Shown in pieces: positions 43,357 through 51,785 of a DNA stretch of 64,000 nucleotides (its first letter is position 1; each line of letters starts with the position of its first letter). The stretch is taken from positions 1 through 64,000 of the forward strand of contig CAZTBP010000007.1 of NCBI GenBank assembly GCA_964612145.1. The letters are read 5' to 3'. Position numbers and translations under genes: made by a program. Source of the stretch: JAGNLV01 sp964612145 (GTDB taxonomy: Bacteria > Zixibacteria > MSB-5A5 > GN15 > FEB-12). Below the pieces are notes generated by a model that was not told the DNA's origin, did no database searches, and worked only from the letters and a program-made list of their open reading frames with translations.

Positions 43357-43555
43357 TCTTTTCCACTCTCCCATTCCTCTGATATATTCCGGTCGTTTCG
43401 CCTGAATCAGGCGTAAATCGCACTCAATAATCCTGCCAATTTCCCGATAATAATTATAAGCGTGTGCCGAATTGAAACTGGTCGAAAATCGAACAGGTCA
43501 AATCCCGGCACCCGACCCCGGTGACCAAACGGAGGAAATCGAAGGAGCAATTGAT

Positions 43556-45004
43556 ATGAGTACCGGCCTTTCACCAAATGATATCCGGAACTACGAGTTT
43601 CCGAACCAGATGCGCGGTTTTGACAAGGACGAGGTGCGCGGACTTCTCGAGCAGATAGCTGTCACGATCGAAAAACTCGGGGAAGAGAATCTCAAGGTCT
43701 CGATGGAACGCGACAACCTGCGCTCACAACTGGAAAGCGTCAAGCAGTTCGAGGAGAGCATCAAGAATGCCGCCATCGACGCCCGTCGAAACGCCGACAC
43801 GCTTGTATCCGGCGCCAAAAAGCAGGTGCAGGACATTCTCGACAAGGCCAAGCAGGAAGCCAACGAGATGGTCATCGCCAGACGTGAAGAGGCTGAGAAA
43901 CTCGAACAACAAATCGCGAAACTCGGTATGATCCGATCCTCATACCAGACCAAGCTTCGTAACCTGATCGAGTCGCACCAGGAAATGGTGGACAAGATCG
44001 AGATGATCGAGACTCCTTCTCTTCCGGAATCACCGGAGCCGGTGACAACCGAGACGGTAACTACTGACCCGACTCCGGAGCCGGAACCATCCTCCACCGA
44101 GCCCGTTTCGATTGACACCGACCAGGACAGAGCCGAAACTGCTCCGCAACCGACATCGGAGTCAACGCCCGCCCCGCAGATAACTGAATCACCCAAAACC
44201 GACTCAACGCTCACTCAGGAACCGACCCAGTCGTCCAAGGCGCCGGTGTCCGAGCATGTGCAGTCGTTCCATGAGCACCAGCGCCAAACCGACGACCTCC
44301 GGACTCCTGAGGAGTCAAAGCAGCCGACTCCGCCGCCGAAATCTGACACCGATAACCCCTGGGATTTCAGCAACCTCATGGCGCCGGAAAAGCCGGAAAC
44401 CCTGAATACTACCAACGGTATCGAGGTCGAGGAATCGACGGAGGTTACCCGGAGCAAACGTGAGACCTTCAGCTCCGAACCGGAAAAAGAAGAACGCGAA
44501 CAGATGGAAGAAGCCAACGCGCCGAGCAAAATCATTCCGGCTGAAGGACAAAACGGTGGTATCGATCCCGAACTGGCCGAGGCCCTGAAAAGTTACCAGG
44601 CTGATCAGGTCAACGAACCGACCTCGCGGCCAACCTCCAATGAAGAACGCGACGATTCGGTCCGCACGAACGATCCGATTGATGATTCAGATGATGTGCA
44701 GGAGCAGTCCGATACAGACAAAATCCGTACGGAGACTGCCGACGAAAATACCGAACACAACACGATCGATATCGACTCCCCGGTCGGCGAAGACAAGCCG
44801 CAGCAGCCGTCCCCTCCGCCGCAGCCGACCGCCGGTCAGGCGCAGCCGAGCCAGCAGCCGCAACAGCCGACGCGGCAGGGGACGACCCCGACCGAGTCGG
44901 CTGAGAAGAAGCCGGCATCAAAATCTCCGGAGGACCTGGCGCGGGAACTCGATGAGGTGGCCGCCAAGTTCGAAGAAGAAATGGACAAAGCTGCCAAGTC
45001 GTAA
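43556..45004 (+). CDS. DivIVA-domain protein with long disordered tail
   Basis: A 483-aa protein. The N-terminal DivIVA signature is LSPNDIRNYEFPNQMRGFDK then DEVRGLLEQIA. A coiled coil runs to about residue 160 (GEENLKVSMERDNLRSQLES, EEAEKLEQQIAKLGMIRSSY). The next 290 residues are Pro/Ser/Thr/Glu/Asp-rich and surely disordered. A short helix closes the protein (PEDLARELDEVAAKFEEEMD). DivIVA-type proteins recognise curved membrane and organise division or polar growth. Start ATG 43556 has AAGGAG 8 nt upstream. It lies 200 bp after yggS, with a strong terminator after it. A palindrome CGCCTGA-A-TCAGGCG (43399-43413) in the gap could be an operator. Confidence 0.8.
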   Translation: MSTGLSPNDIRNYEFPNQMRGFDKDEVRGLLEQIAVTIEKLGEENLKVSMERDNLRSQLESVKQFEESIKNAAIDARRNADTLVSGAKKQVQDILDKAKQEANEMVIARREEAEKLEQQIAKLGMIRSSYQTKLRNLIESHQEMVDKIEMIETPSLPESPEPVTTETVTTDPTPEPEPSSTEPVSIDTDQDRAETAPQPTSESTPAPQITESPKTDSTLTQEPTQSSKAPVSEHVQSFHEHQRQTDDLRTPEESKQPTPPPKSDTDNPWDFSNLMAPEKPETLNTTNGIEVEESTEVTRSKRETFSSEPEKEEREQMEEANAPSKIIPAEGQNGGIDPELAEALKSYQADQVNEPTSRPTSNEERDDSVRTNDPIDDSDDVQEQSDTDKIRTETADENTEHNTIDIDSPVGEDKPQQPSPPPQPTAGQAQPSQQPQQPTRQGTTPTESAEKKPASKSPEDLARELDEVAAKFEEEMDKAAKS

Positions 45005-45028
45005 GACAAACTACCCCACAGCGCAGTT

Positions 45029-45070
45029 AAGACCGGTCTGCACCTTCCCCCCGCAGGCCGGTCTTTTTTT
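45029..45070 (+). terminator. Rho-independent terminator after the DivIVA-domain gene
   Basis: AAGACCGG (45029-45036) pairs with CCGGTCTT (45058-45065); T7 runs from 45064 to 45070. Confidence 0.9.
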
Positions 45071-45304
45071 GCCTCGTTTTTCCGTGACACGACCGCCTGG
45101 ATTGCTATATTCGCATCATCGGGGTGCGACGACAGCCGCTGTGGTGCGATAATAGCTGTTGTGTTGTCATCGCCAAGTGCGTGAAGTTCGTAATTGTGAG
45201 AATATACGCCGGAGGCGTATCGACGAAGCAATCTCTGATTTGCCCGGACTCGGCCGTCCCACCCCACATGAAACGAACATCCCTATTCGCAAGGAGCTTT
45301 TCTG

Positions 45305-46141
45305 ATGCAAACGGTCGAAGAATTCCGCAAGATGCGCGACGAAGCTGTCGGATACATTAAGTCACAAGTCGATTTCACGCCCAAAATCGGGATCATCCTC
45401 GGTACGGGGCTGGGCAAACTGGTCGATGGAATCGACATGGTCGGGACAGTCGGCTACGACAAGATCCCTCACTTCCCGGTTTCGACGGTCGAGTCTCACG
45501 CCGGCCAACTGCTGTTCGGGGACCTCAAGGGCAGGCCGGTCGTGTGCATGCAGGGACGTTTCCATTTCTACGAGGGCTATTCGTTCAAGCAGATCGCCTT
45601 CCCGATCCGGGTCATGAAAGCGCTCGGTATTACGCATTTGATCGTCTCCAACGCCGCCGGCGGCATGAACCCGAATTTCAAGCCGGGCGATATCATGCTG
45701 ATCAAGGATCATATCAATTTCTTCCCCGGCAACCCGTTGCTGGGTCCCAACGACGAGGACCTGGGCGACCGTTTTCCGGACATGTACGAGGTCTACAACA
45801 AGGGTTACCAGCAACTGGCCAAAGAGGTCGCGCTTCAGCAGAAAATTCGTTTGCAGGAGGGCGTCTATGTCGGCCTGACCGGTCCGTGCCTGGAGACCGC
45901 CGCCGAGTACCGCATGCTCCGCGGGTTTGGGGCTGACGCGGTCGGGATGTCGACCGTGCCGGAAGTGATCACGGCGCACCACCAGCACAACAAGATTCTG
46001 GCCTTTTCGATTATTACCGATATGGGTTTGCCGGATAATATGCATCCCTGTTCGCTGGAGGATGTAATCGGCGCGGCAAGCAAGACCGAGCCGGTGCTGC
46101 GTGATTTGATCGCCGGCTGTGTGGAGCGGATGGAGGTGTAG
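45305..46141 (+). CDS. punA: Purine nucleoside phosphorylase (PNP, PunA-type)
   Basis: A 278-aa enzyme that splits guanosine and inosine with phosphate in purine salvage. GIILGTGLGKLVDGI is the phosphate-binding loop, FPVSTVESHAGQLLFG and MQGRFHFYEGYSFKQIAFPI the next conserved blocks, VSNAAGGMNPNFKPGDIMLI the purine pocket region, and VGMSTVPEVITAHH the sugar-binding segment. Length is that of trimeric PNPs. AAGGAG precedes ATG 45305. The 300-bp gap upstream holds only a terminator and an imperfect 20-bp tandem repeat near 45122-45160. Confidence 0.93.
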   Translation: MQTVEEFRKMRDEAVGYIKSQVDFTPKIGIILGTGLGKLVDGIDMVGTVGYDKIPHFPVSTVESHAGQLLFGDLKGRPVVCMQGRFHFYEGYSFKQIAFPIRVMKALGITHLIVSNAAGGMNPNFKPGDIMLIKDHINFFPGNPLLGPNDEDLGDRFPDMYEVYNKGYQQLAKEVALQQKIRLQEGVYVGLTGPCLETAAEYRMLRGFGADAVGMSTVPEVITAHHQHNKILAFSIITDMGLPDNMHPCSLEDVIGAASKTEPVLRDLIAGCVERMEV

Positions 46142-46318
46142 GGGTTTCTCAATTTGGCTGCAACAAGTGTCGCCCCCCTTTCCCCTTGACTAAAACGGCC
46201 AAGCCGCCTATTTTAGAAGCAAGATAGAGCGAATAGGCCCACCAAGTCGGACAGCCGACCCACAGGCTGACCCTGGCTCCAAACGCTCACAACGCACGTC
46301 CCGAACAAGGATTTCAAA

Positions 46319-46801
46319 ATGACGCGGAAGATTCGTATCGTTCTCTCTATTATAGCAGTGATCGCCCTGCTGATCACGCCTGCCATCGACGCCACCGAAA
46401 ATCTCAACCGCTCGGTGCTCTCAAACGGCGCGACCGATGCCTCCGCGCCCAATATCCGCCTCCAGGCCACCCTCGGTGAATTCACCGCCGGCTCCGGTAC
46501 CTTTGGTCCGGCTCAGGACGTTCTTATCACCGGCTTCTGGCAGCAATTCGGCTCCGGCCCCTGCTGTAACCTTCGGGGCGACACCGATTTCTCCGGCGAT
46601 CACAACGTGTCCGATGCCGCCACCATTGTCGCCTACCTGTTCCAGAGTGGCCCGATGACGGACTGTTATGAGCTGATTGATACCGACGGCAGCCGGTCCG
46701 TGAATGTAGTCGATATCACCTACTTGATCGCTTTCCTGTTCCGCGGCGGCCCCCAGCCGACCTTTTGCCAGTTCCCGGCCAAGTCATTAGCCGGCAACTA
46801 A
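46319..46801 (+). CDS. Exported protein with dockerin-like calcium loops
   Basis: A 160-aa protein with a signal peptide (MTRKIRIVLSIIAVIALLIT). After a short region seen in secreted proteins (LSNGATDASAPNIRLQATLG) it has two dockerin-type repeats: CNLRGDTDFSGDHNVSDAAT and LIDTDGSRSVNVVDITYLIA, each a calcium loop plus helix, with flanking cysteines. Dockerins bind cohesins; in genomes like this they often occur as surface-attachment modules at protein ends. No enzyme domain is present, so this is a short stand-alone form. AAGGA lies upstream of the start. Confidence 0.75.
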   Translation: MTRKIRIVLSIIAVIALLITPAIDATENLNRSVLSNGATDASAPNIRLQATLGEFTAGSGTFGPAQDVLITGFWQQFGSGPCCNLRGDTDFSGDHNVSDAATIVAYLFQSGPMTDCYELIDTDGSRSVNVVDITYLIAFLFRGGPQPTFCQFPAKSLAGN

Positions 46802-46862
46802 GCCTCTCTCTGCAGAATCACCAGTGCACACGCTGCCAGGGGGCAAATCTCTCCGGCACCGA

Positions 46863-47471
46863 TCATTGTCCTTCCCCCAGGGCCTGCACTGCCCGCTCAA
46901 CCCGCGCCAGCACCGGGGCAACATCGCGGTTATATTCGCGTTTTGCCCGTGCGATTCCCTGTATTGCCAGCAAAAGCAGATATCCGTAGCCGATTGCCAT
47001 TGCCATCAGTTTTGTAGAAACTGCCCGGCCGGCAAACAACTCCGGCACCATCAGAGTGAAACCGACCGCGAACAGGCCAATGTAACACGCCACACCGTAA
47101 ACTACCAACCACCGCGCAAAGCGGAGTTTCCTGGCGGCACGGTTCAAGAAAGTCCGGTTGTTCTGATCGAGGTTCCCGAGTCGAACGCCGGTCTGACGAT
47201 ACCATTTTAGCCCGAGTATAGTAAGCATGGCCAGTCCGGCTATCATCACTCCGATCCAGCTTAACGTCGTTTGCAGTTGCAGCATCGAGACAAAGAAGCC
47301 CATCGCCGCAGCCACAACCACAAACGCCCCGACTGTCATCAGGTTGCGTTTGCGCCAGTTTTTTTCGATCTGGCTGATATCATACAGGAGCCGATCAGGT
47401 CCGGCCACTGAATCCAACGGGCCGCGCATCTTCCCGCGGCCCCACACAGCTTGCATATCATCGAACCGCAT
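46863..47471 (-). CDS. Membrane protein co-encoded with an ECF sigma factor
   Basis: A 202-aa protein with an N-terminal cytoplasmic segment of about 40 residues (MRFDDMQAVWGRGKMRGPLD) and four membrane helices in two hairpins. It begins 3 bp after the sigma gene's stop, with GGAGG overlapping the sigma gene's last codons, so the two are translationally linked. Position suggests an anti-sigma or sensor partner, but the usual HxxxCxxC zinc-binding anti-sigma motif is absent. Function is inferred from context only. Confidence 0.6.
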   Translation of the reverse strand: MRFDDMQAVWGRGKMRGPLDSVAGPDRLLYDISQIEKNWRKRNLMTVGAFVVVAAAMGFFVSMLQLQTTLSWIGVMIAGLAMLTILGLKWYRQTGVRLGNLDQNNRTFLNRAARKLRFARWLVVYGVACYIGLFAVGFTLMVPELFAGRAVSTKLMAMAIGYGYLLLLAIQGIARAKREYNRDVAPVLARVERAVQALGEGQ

Positions 47472-47474
47472 AGT

Positions 47475-47975
47475 CTATACCTCCAATTTTTCCTGCAGGG
47501 CTTTCTTTATTCTGTTTATCTTCACCCCTACATGATTTACGGTCATGCCGGTTACCTCCGAAATGTCCTTGTAGGGCAGCCCCTCCAGTGCCATGCCGAT
47601 AACCAGCCGATCTAGTTCAGGCAATTCGCTGATGGCGTCGAGCAACTGTGACAATTGCTCGTCACGCTCTATCTGTTCAGCTATGTCCGGTACCGTAACC
47701 GGCTCGGCCGGGCCGGTACCGAGGGGATCAAAAAGCTGTTCCCGACGCTTCTCCTGTCGGACCCACATCAGAGCCGTGTTGACAGCGATCCGATACAGCC
47801 ACGTACTTCCGGCCGAGCGGCCCTCGAACTGATCCAGGTGCCGCCAAGCCGCCAAGAACACTGATTGCAGCAAATCGAGGCGCTGATCCGGATCGGCACA
47901 GTAGGCGCAACAGAGCCGGTAAATGCGGTCTCGATTTTCCTCGTACAGTTGTGTGAAGTGTGTAGATTTCTTCAT
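47475..47975 (-). CDS. ECF-type RNA polymerase sigma factor
   Basis: A 166-aa sigma-70 family protein with only regions 2 and 4. Region 2: RIYRLCCAYCADPDQRLDLL and QSVFLAAWRHLDQFEGRSAG then STWLYRIAVNTAL. Region 4: LPELDRLVIGMALEGLPYKD and ISEVTGMTVNHVGVKINRIK. ATG 47975 was chosen for the usual length; the frame is open to 48011. The unusual membrane protein gene follows directly. Targets are unknown; a divergent serine-hydrolase gene begins 165 bp away and could be one. Confidence 0.88.
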   Translation of the reverse strand: MKKSTHFTQLYEENRDRIYRLCCAYCADPDQRLDLLQSVFLAAWRHLDQFEGRSAGSTWLYRIAVNTALMWVRQEKRREQLFDPLGTGPAEPVTVPDIAEQIERDEQLSQLLDAISELPELDRLVIGMALEGLPYKDISEVTGMTVNHVGVKINRIKKALQEKLEV

Positions 47976-48139
47976 TGGACTATTTTGGAAACTGACTGCC
48001 CTGCCTATCATTCAATCTTTTAGATGACTTTCCGACCATTTTCTTACAGAGAATTTTCCTCCCCCCGCCTCGTTTCCCCCTCGCGCATCATTGCCAACAA
48101 TAGTTGCCAAAGGCCGACGAAGCATCATATTTTGACCCT

Positions 48140-49843
48140 ATGAAACCGGCGAACCGAGTACATCTGTTGTGGATTATTCCCTTGTTCGTGCTGGCAGTGT
48201 CACTTTCACTGTCCGGCTGCAAGAAAGAAGAACTGCGCCGGCAGCTTGATGAGTATTTAATTGAGGCACGGCGGGTATGGGGATTTCACGGCACTGCGCT
48301 GGTGGCCTGGGACGGAAACGTCATTTTGAACAAAGGCTACGGCCTTGCCAATCGTGAATTCGGCGAGCTGAACAGTCCGGATACTAAATTCTACCTGGGG
48401 TCGATTACCAAACAGTTCACCGCGGCCGCTATTTTGATGCTGCAGCAACAAAAGAAGCTCGATATCAATGTCCCGATCAGCAGATATCTACCGGATTATC
48501 CGCATGAAAACGGTGACAAAATCACCATTCACAACCTGCTGACCCATACGTCCGGTGTCCCCGACTATACTTTGATTCCCGAAATCCTGTTGAATCGCTC
48601 CAGCCGGGTTTCCCCCGGTGAGATAATGGAATCGTTTTCGCACTGGCCGCTCCAGTTCGAACCCGGGACGGACTTTCAATACAGCAATTCCAACTACATC
48701 GTTCTCGGCGCCATAATCGAAGAAGTTTCCGGCCAGTCCTATGAGGCGTATCTGCATCACCACATCCTGGGACCACTCGGCATGGATAATACCGGCTACG
48801 CCCGTCGTGAGGCAGGGATTCCGCAACGAGCGAAAGGATATACGACAACCGAAAATCAGCGGGTAGTCGACGCGGTTCCAATCCATCACTCGGTTCTTCA
48901 CACCGCCGGCGCTCTGTATTCAACCACCGGCGATATGCTCCACTGGGATTCGGCGCTCAGTCATGCCCGTGTTCTTTCAGAAGAGTCGATCGAGGCTATG
49001 CTGACGCCGTATGTCGCCAACTATGGCTACGGCTGGGTGATAGATACGCTGTATGGCCGACGACACACATTTCACGGCGGATTTATCGACGGCTTCAATG
49101 CCATAATCGAACGGTGGCCTGATCACAAACTGCTGGTCGTAGTCTTTTCCAACGAAGACTTCACGCCCGTTAAAAAGATCGCCAGAGGGCTGGCGGCAAT
49201 TGTCTTTGGCGAAGATTACGATTTTCCCAGAGAACGAACGCCAATCCATATTGACCCGGACCGTCTGGCCGAGTATCAGGGGGTATATCAAACCGGTCCC
49301 AACCGTTATCGCTACGTCTTTATGGAAGATGATACGTTGCACACACACCTTACCGGCGAGCAGCATGAGCACATTTTTCCGCAGGCAGTGGACTCTTTCT
49401 TTTTCGATACGGACAATACCAGGAAGCTGGTCTTTTTACGCAACGGTTCCGGGCGGGTCAACCGGGTTGTCGTTGTCGATCAGGAAGGGGCATTTCTGGC
49501 CGAGCGAGTGCCTCCGGACGAGGAAGAACGCCTGCTGGTCACCCGTCGCGCCATACGGCTCGACCCCGACATCTACAATCACTACGCCGGAGTGTATCGC
49601 ATGAAAACAATGTTCGAAAACCGTTCCGATGATTTTAACCTGACGGTCGAGCGTCGTGGTGACCGACTCTATGTCCAGGGACAGCACACTGACCCGGTCG
49701 AGCTTTTTCCCCGCACGCCCACAGATTTCTTCCACCGCTCAGCCGATTTTCAGTTGTCGTTCAATCTCGATCGCGACGGCAAGGTCACCGGTTGTGTGCT
49801 ACAAATGGCCGGAGCAACAGTTCTCGGCGAGAAGATCAAATGA
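48140..49843 (+). CDS. Beta-lactamase-fold serine hydrolase, lipoprotein
   Basis: A 567-aa envelope enzyme of the class C beta-lactamase/PBP-like (S12) family. Lipobox LSLSGC near residue 22. The catalytic SxxK is GSITKQFTAAAIL, YSNSNYIVLG gives the YxN motif, and HTFHGGFIDGFNA stands for the KTG-like box. Two C-terminal DUF3471-like beta domains follow (YQGVYQTGPNRYRYVFMEDD and YNHYAGVYRMKTMF). Members hydrolyse peptides, esters or D-amino-acid bonds. It is paralogous to the next gene. Start ATG 48140 chosen for the lipoprotein signal; no clear ribosome site is seen. Confidence 0.85.
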   Translation: MKPANRVHLLWIIPLFVLAVSLSLSGCKKEELRRQLDEYLIEARRVWGFHGTALVAWDGNVILNKGYGLANREFGELNSPDTKFYLGSITKQFTAAAILMLQQQKKLDINVPISRYLPDYPHENGDKITIHNLLTHTSGVPDYTLIPEILLNRSSRVSPGEIMESFSHWPLQFEPGTDFQYSNSNYIVLGAIIEEVSGQSYEAYLHHHILGPLGMDNTGYARREAGIPQRAKGYTTTENQRVVDAVPIHHSVLHTAGALYSTTGDMLHWDSALSHARVLSEESIEAMLTPYVANYGYGWVIDTLYGRRHTFHGGFIDGFNAIIERWPDHKLLVVVFSNEDFTPVKKIARGLAAIVFGEDYDFPRERTPIHIDPDRLAEYQGVYQTGPNRYRYVFMEDDTLHTHLTGEQHEHIFPQAVDSFFFDTDNTRKLVFLRNGSGRVNRVVVVDQEGAFLAERVPPDEEERLLVTRRAIRLDPDIYNHYAGVYRMKTMFENRSDDFNLTVERRGDRLYVQGQHTDPVELFPRTPTDFFHRSADFQLSFNLDRDGKVTGCVLQMAGATVLGEKIK

Positions 49844-49924
49844 CAGGCTTAGTGCAACATTACAACGACCCGCTTGTCTAACCCGATAACAAGAATTTCA
49901 TATGTATGCCCGGAGTAGATATCA

Positions 49925-51601
49925 ATGAAGCTTTTCCTGCCAAAGAGCATTCTTGCTTTCGCAATCATTGTCGCACTCGGCTTTGCCACAACAGTTTCGA
50001 TCTGTGCGGCAGACAAAACTACCGAGCTTGATGCCTACCTGACTGCGGCCAACGAAGTGCTGCAATTTCACGGCGCCGCTTTGGTCGCCCAGAATGGTGA
50101 GATCATTTTCGATAAAGGCTACGGCATGGCCGATGTCGAACTGGGCGTGGCCAATACACCCGACATGAAATTTCTCATCGGCTCAATCACCAAGCAGTTT
50201 ACGGCCGCCGGTATCTTGCAGTTACAAGAGCAGGGACGGCTCAGTGTCAAGGATCCACTCACCAAATACTTACCTGAGTTTCCGTCGGATCCGGGCGATG
50301 AAATCACTCTTGATCACTTGCTCACCCACACTTCAGGCGTCCACAGCTATACCGATGACGGAACGATTATGGTGCGGCGGACCGTCGAACTGTCGTCCGA
50401 TTCGCTACTAGCGCTTATCGCGAATTATCCTTTGGATTTCGAACCGGGCGAAAAATACTATTACAGCAATTCCGGCTATTATCTGCTGGGGATTATAATC
50501 GAACGAGTCAGCGGTATGCCCTATGAGAGATACCTCCGTACGCAGATTCTCCAGCCGGCCGGCATGGAAACGGCCGGGCTTGCGAAACTGGCCGAGATCA
50601 TCCCGAATCGGGCCGAGGGATATTATCTCGATGACGACGGCAACTTGCGCAATGCCACCCGCGTACATATGTCGCTGCCGTTTTCGGCCGGCGCCATGTA
50701 CGCAACAGTAAAAGACCTCTTCAAATGGCACCGCGCTCTGTACTCAGACGCCGTGCTCTCCGATGAATCCAAACAGGCGATGTTCACGCCGGGGAAAAAC
50801 GACTACGCTTACGGGGTAGTTATCGAGGAAAAATTCGGACGCACCCGTATTTCACACGGCGGCGGAATCGACGGATTCAATTCCCAGTTTGCGCACTGGC
50901 CGGATGATTCACTGTGCTTCGTGGTGTTCTCCAACAATGTGAGCATCTCGGCCGGTAATCTTCTCGGTGATCTCGAGGCAATCATGTTCGAAAAGCCGTA
51001 CGATATGCCGGTCAAGCGGAAACCGATAGCGTGGAAGTCGACCGACCTTCGGGATTATGTCGGTCCGTATAAGATCAACGAGTCGGAGTACCGCAAGATC
51101 ATTTCAATAAACGATACCCTCCATTCGCAACGGTCCGGCGGTCCCAGTGTTATCCTGCCGTACGAGAAGGACAAGTTCTACTTCGACTACGACAACACGA
51201 TCACGCTGAAATTTGTCCGTGACGACGACGGCAAGGTAATCGCCCACGTCATCCATCAGGGCGGAATCGATGAGCGGGCAGAAAGGGTTACCGGTCCGCT
51301 GGCTGATTCTATCATGGCCGGACCAAAGCAGGCCGAGGTTGATCCCGCGATCTACGACGATTATGTCGGCGAATATGAACTCGGCCCCGGCTTCATTCTC
51401 ACTGTCCGCACCCGTGACCAGCGCATTTTCACCGAGGCTACCGGCCAGAGTGAGAGTGAGATTTTCCCAACTTCCGAGACCGAGTTTTTCCTGAAAGTAG
51501 TCGATGCCCAGCTGACCTTTCAGCGCGACGATAGCGGCACAGTCACCGGGGTCATTTTGCATCAGGGCGGCCGTGATTTGCCCGCTAAGAAAATCAAGTA
51601 G
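49925..51601 (+). CDS. Beta-lactamase-fold serine hydrolase, secreted paralogue
   Basis: A 558-aa paralogue of the preceding gene, with a cleavable signal peptide (ending near SICAAD) rather than a lipobox. The same motifs recur: FHGAALVAQNGEIIFDKGYG, SITKQFTAAGILQL (SxxK), YYSNSGYYLLG (YxN), RISHGGGIDGFNSQ (HGG), and two C-terminal beta domains (LRDYVGPYKINESEY, YDDYVGEYELGPGF). The tandem pair implies a local duplication, with one copy lipid-anchored and the other free. GGAG lies 11 nt before the ATG. Confidence 0.87.
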   Translation: MKLFLPKSILAFAIIVALGFATTVSICAADKTTELDAYLTAANEVLQFHGAALVAQNGEIIFDKGYGMADVELGVANTPDMKFLIGSITKQFTAAGILQLQEQGRLSVKDPLTKYLPEFPSDPGDEITLDHLLTHTSGVHSYTDDGTIMVRRTVELSSDSLLALIANYPLDFEPGEKYYYSNSGYYLLGIIIERVSGMPYERYLRTQILQPAGMETAGLAKLAEIIPNRAEGYYLDDDGNLRNATRVHMSLPFSAGAMYATVKDLFKWHRALYSDAVLSDESKQAMFTPGKNDYAYGVVIEEKFGRTRISHGGGIDGFNSQFAHWPDDSLCFVVFSNNVSISAGNLLGDLEAIMFEKPYDMPVKRKPIAWKSTDLRDYVGPYKINESEYRKIISINDTLHSQRSGGPSVILPYEKDKFYFDYDNTITLKFVRDDDGKVIAHVIHQGGIDERAERVTGPLADSIMAGPKQAEVDPAIYDDYVGEYELGPGFILTVRTRDQRIFTEATGQSESEIFPTSETEFFLKVVDAQLTFQRDDSGTVTGVILHQGGRDLPAKKIK

Positions 51602-51615
51602 TACTCTTTGGCTGG

Positions 51616-51638
51616 GCGGGGGCAAATTCAGCCCCCGC
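51616..51638. other. Stem-loop after the second serine hydrolase
   Basis: GCGGGGGC (51616-51623) pairs with GCCCCCGC (51631-51638). No T-run follows. A second small stem, CCTGCC-GAC-GGCAGG, lies near 51690. Either may act as a weak terminator. Confidence 0.4.
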
Positions 51639-51785
51639 GTCCGCTGACATGTCAATTGACCAGCTTTGAATAACTTCCGGCAAGGAAGCCTGCCGACGGC
51701 AGGAAATGTCGCCACTTGCGATCGGCGGCCTTTCGTATCATATTAGGCAAGCCAGAAGACAATACCAGCCAGACGAAAGGATATC

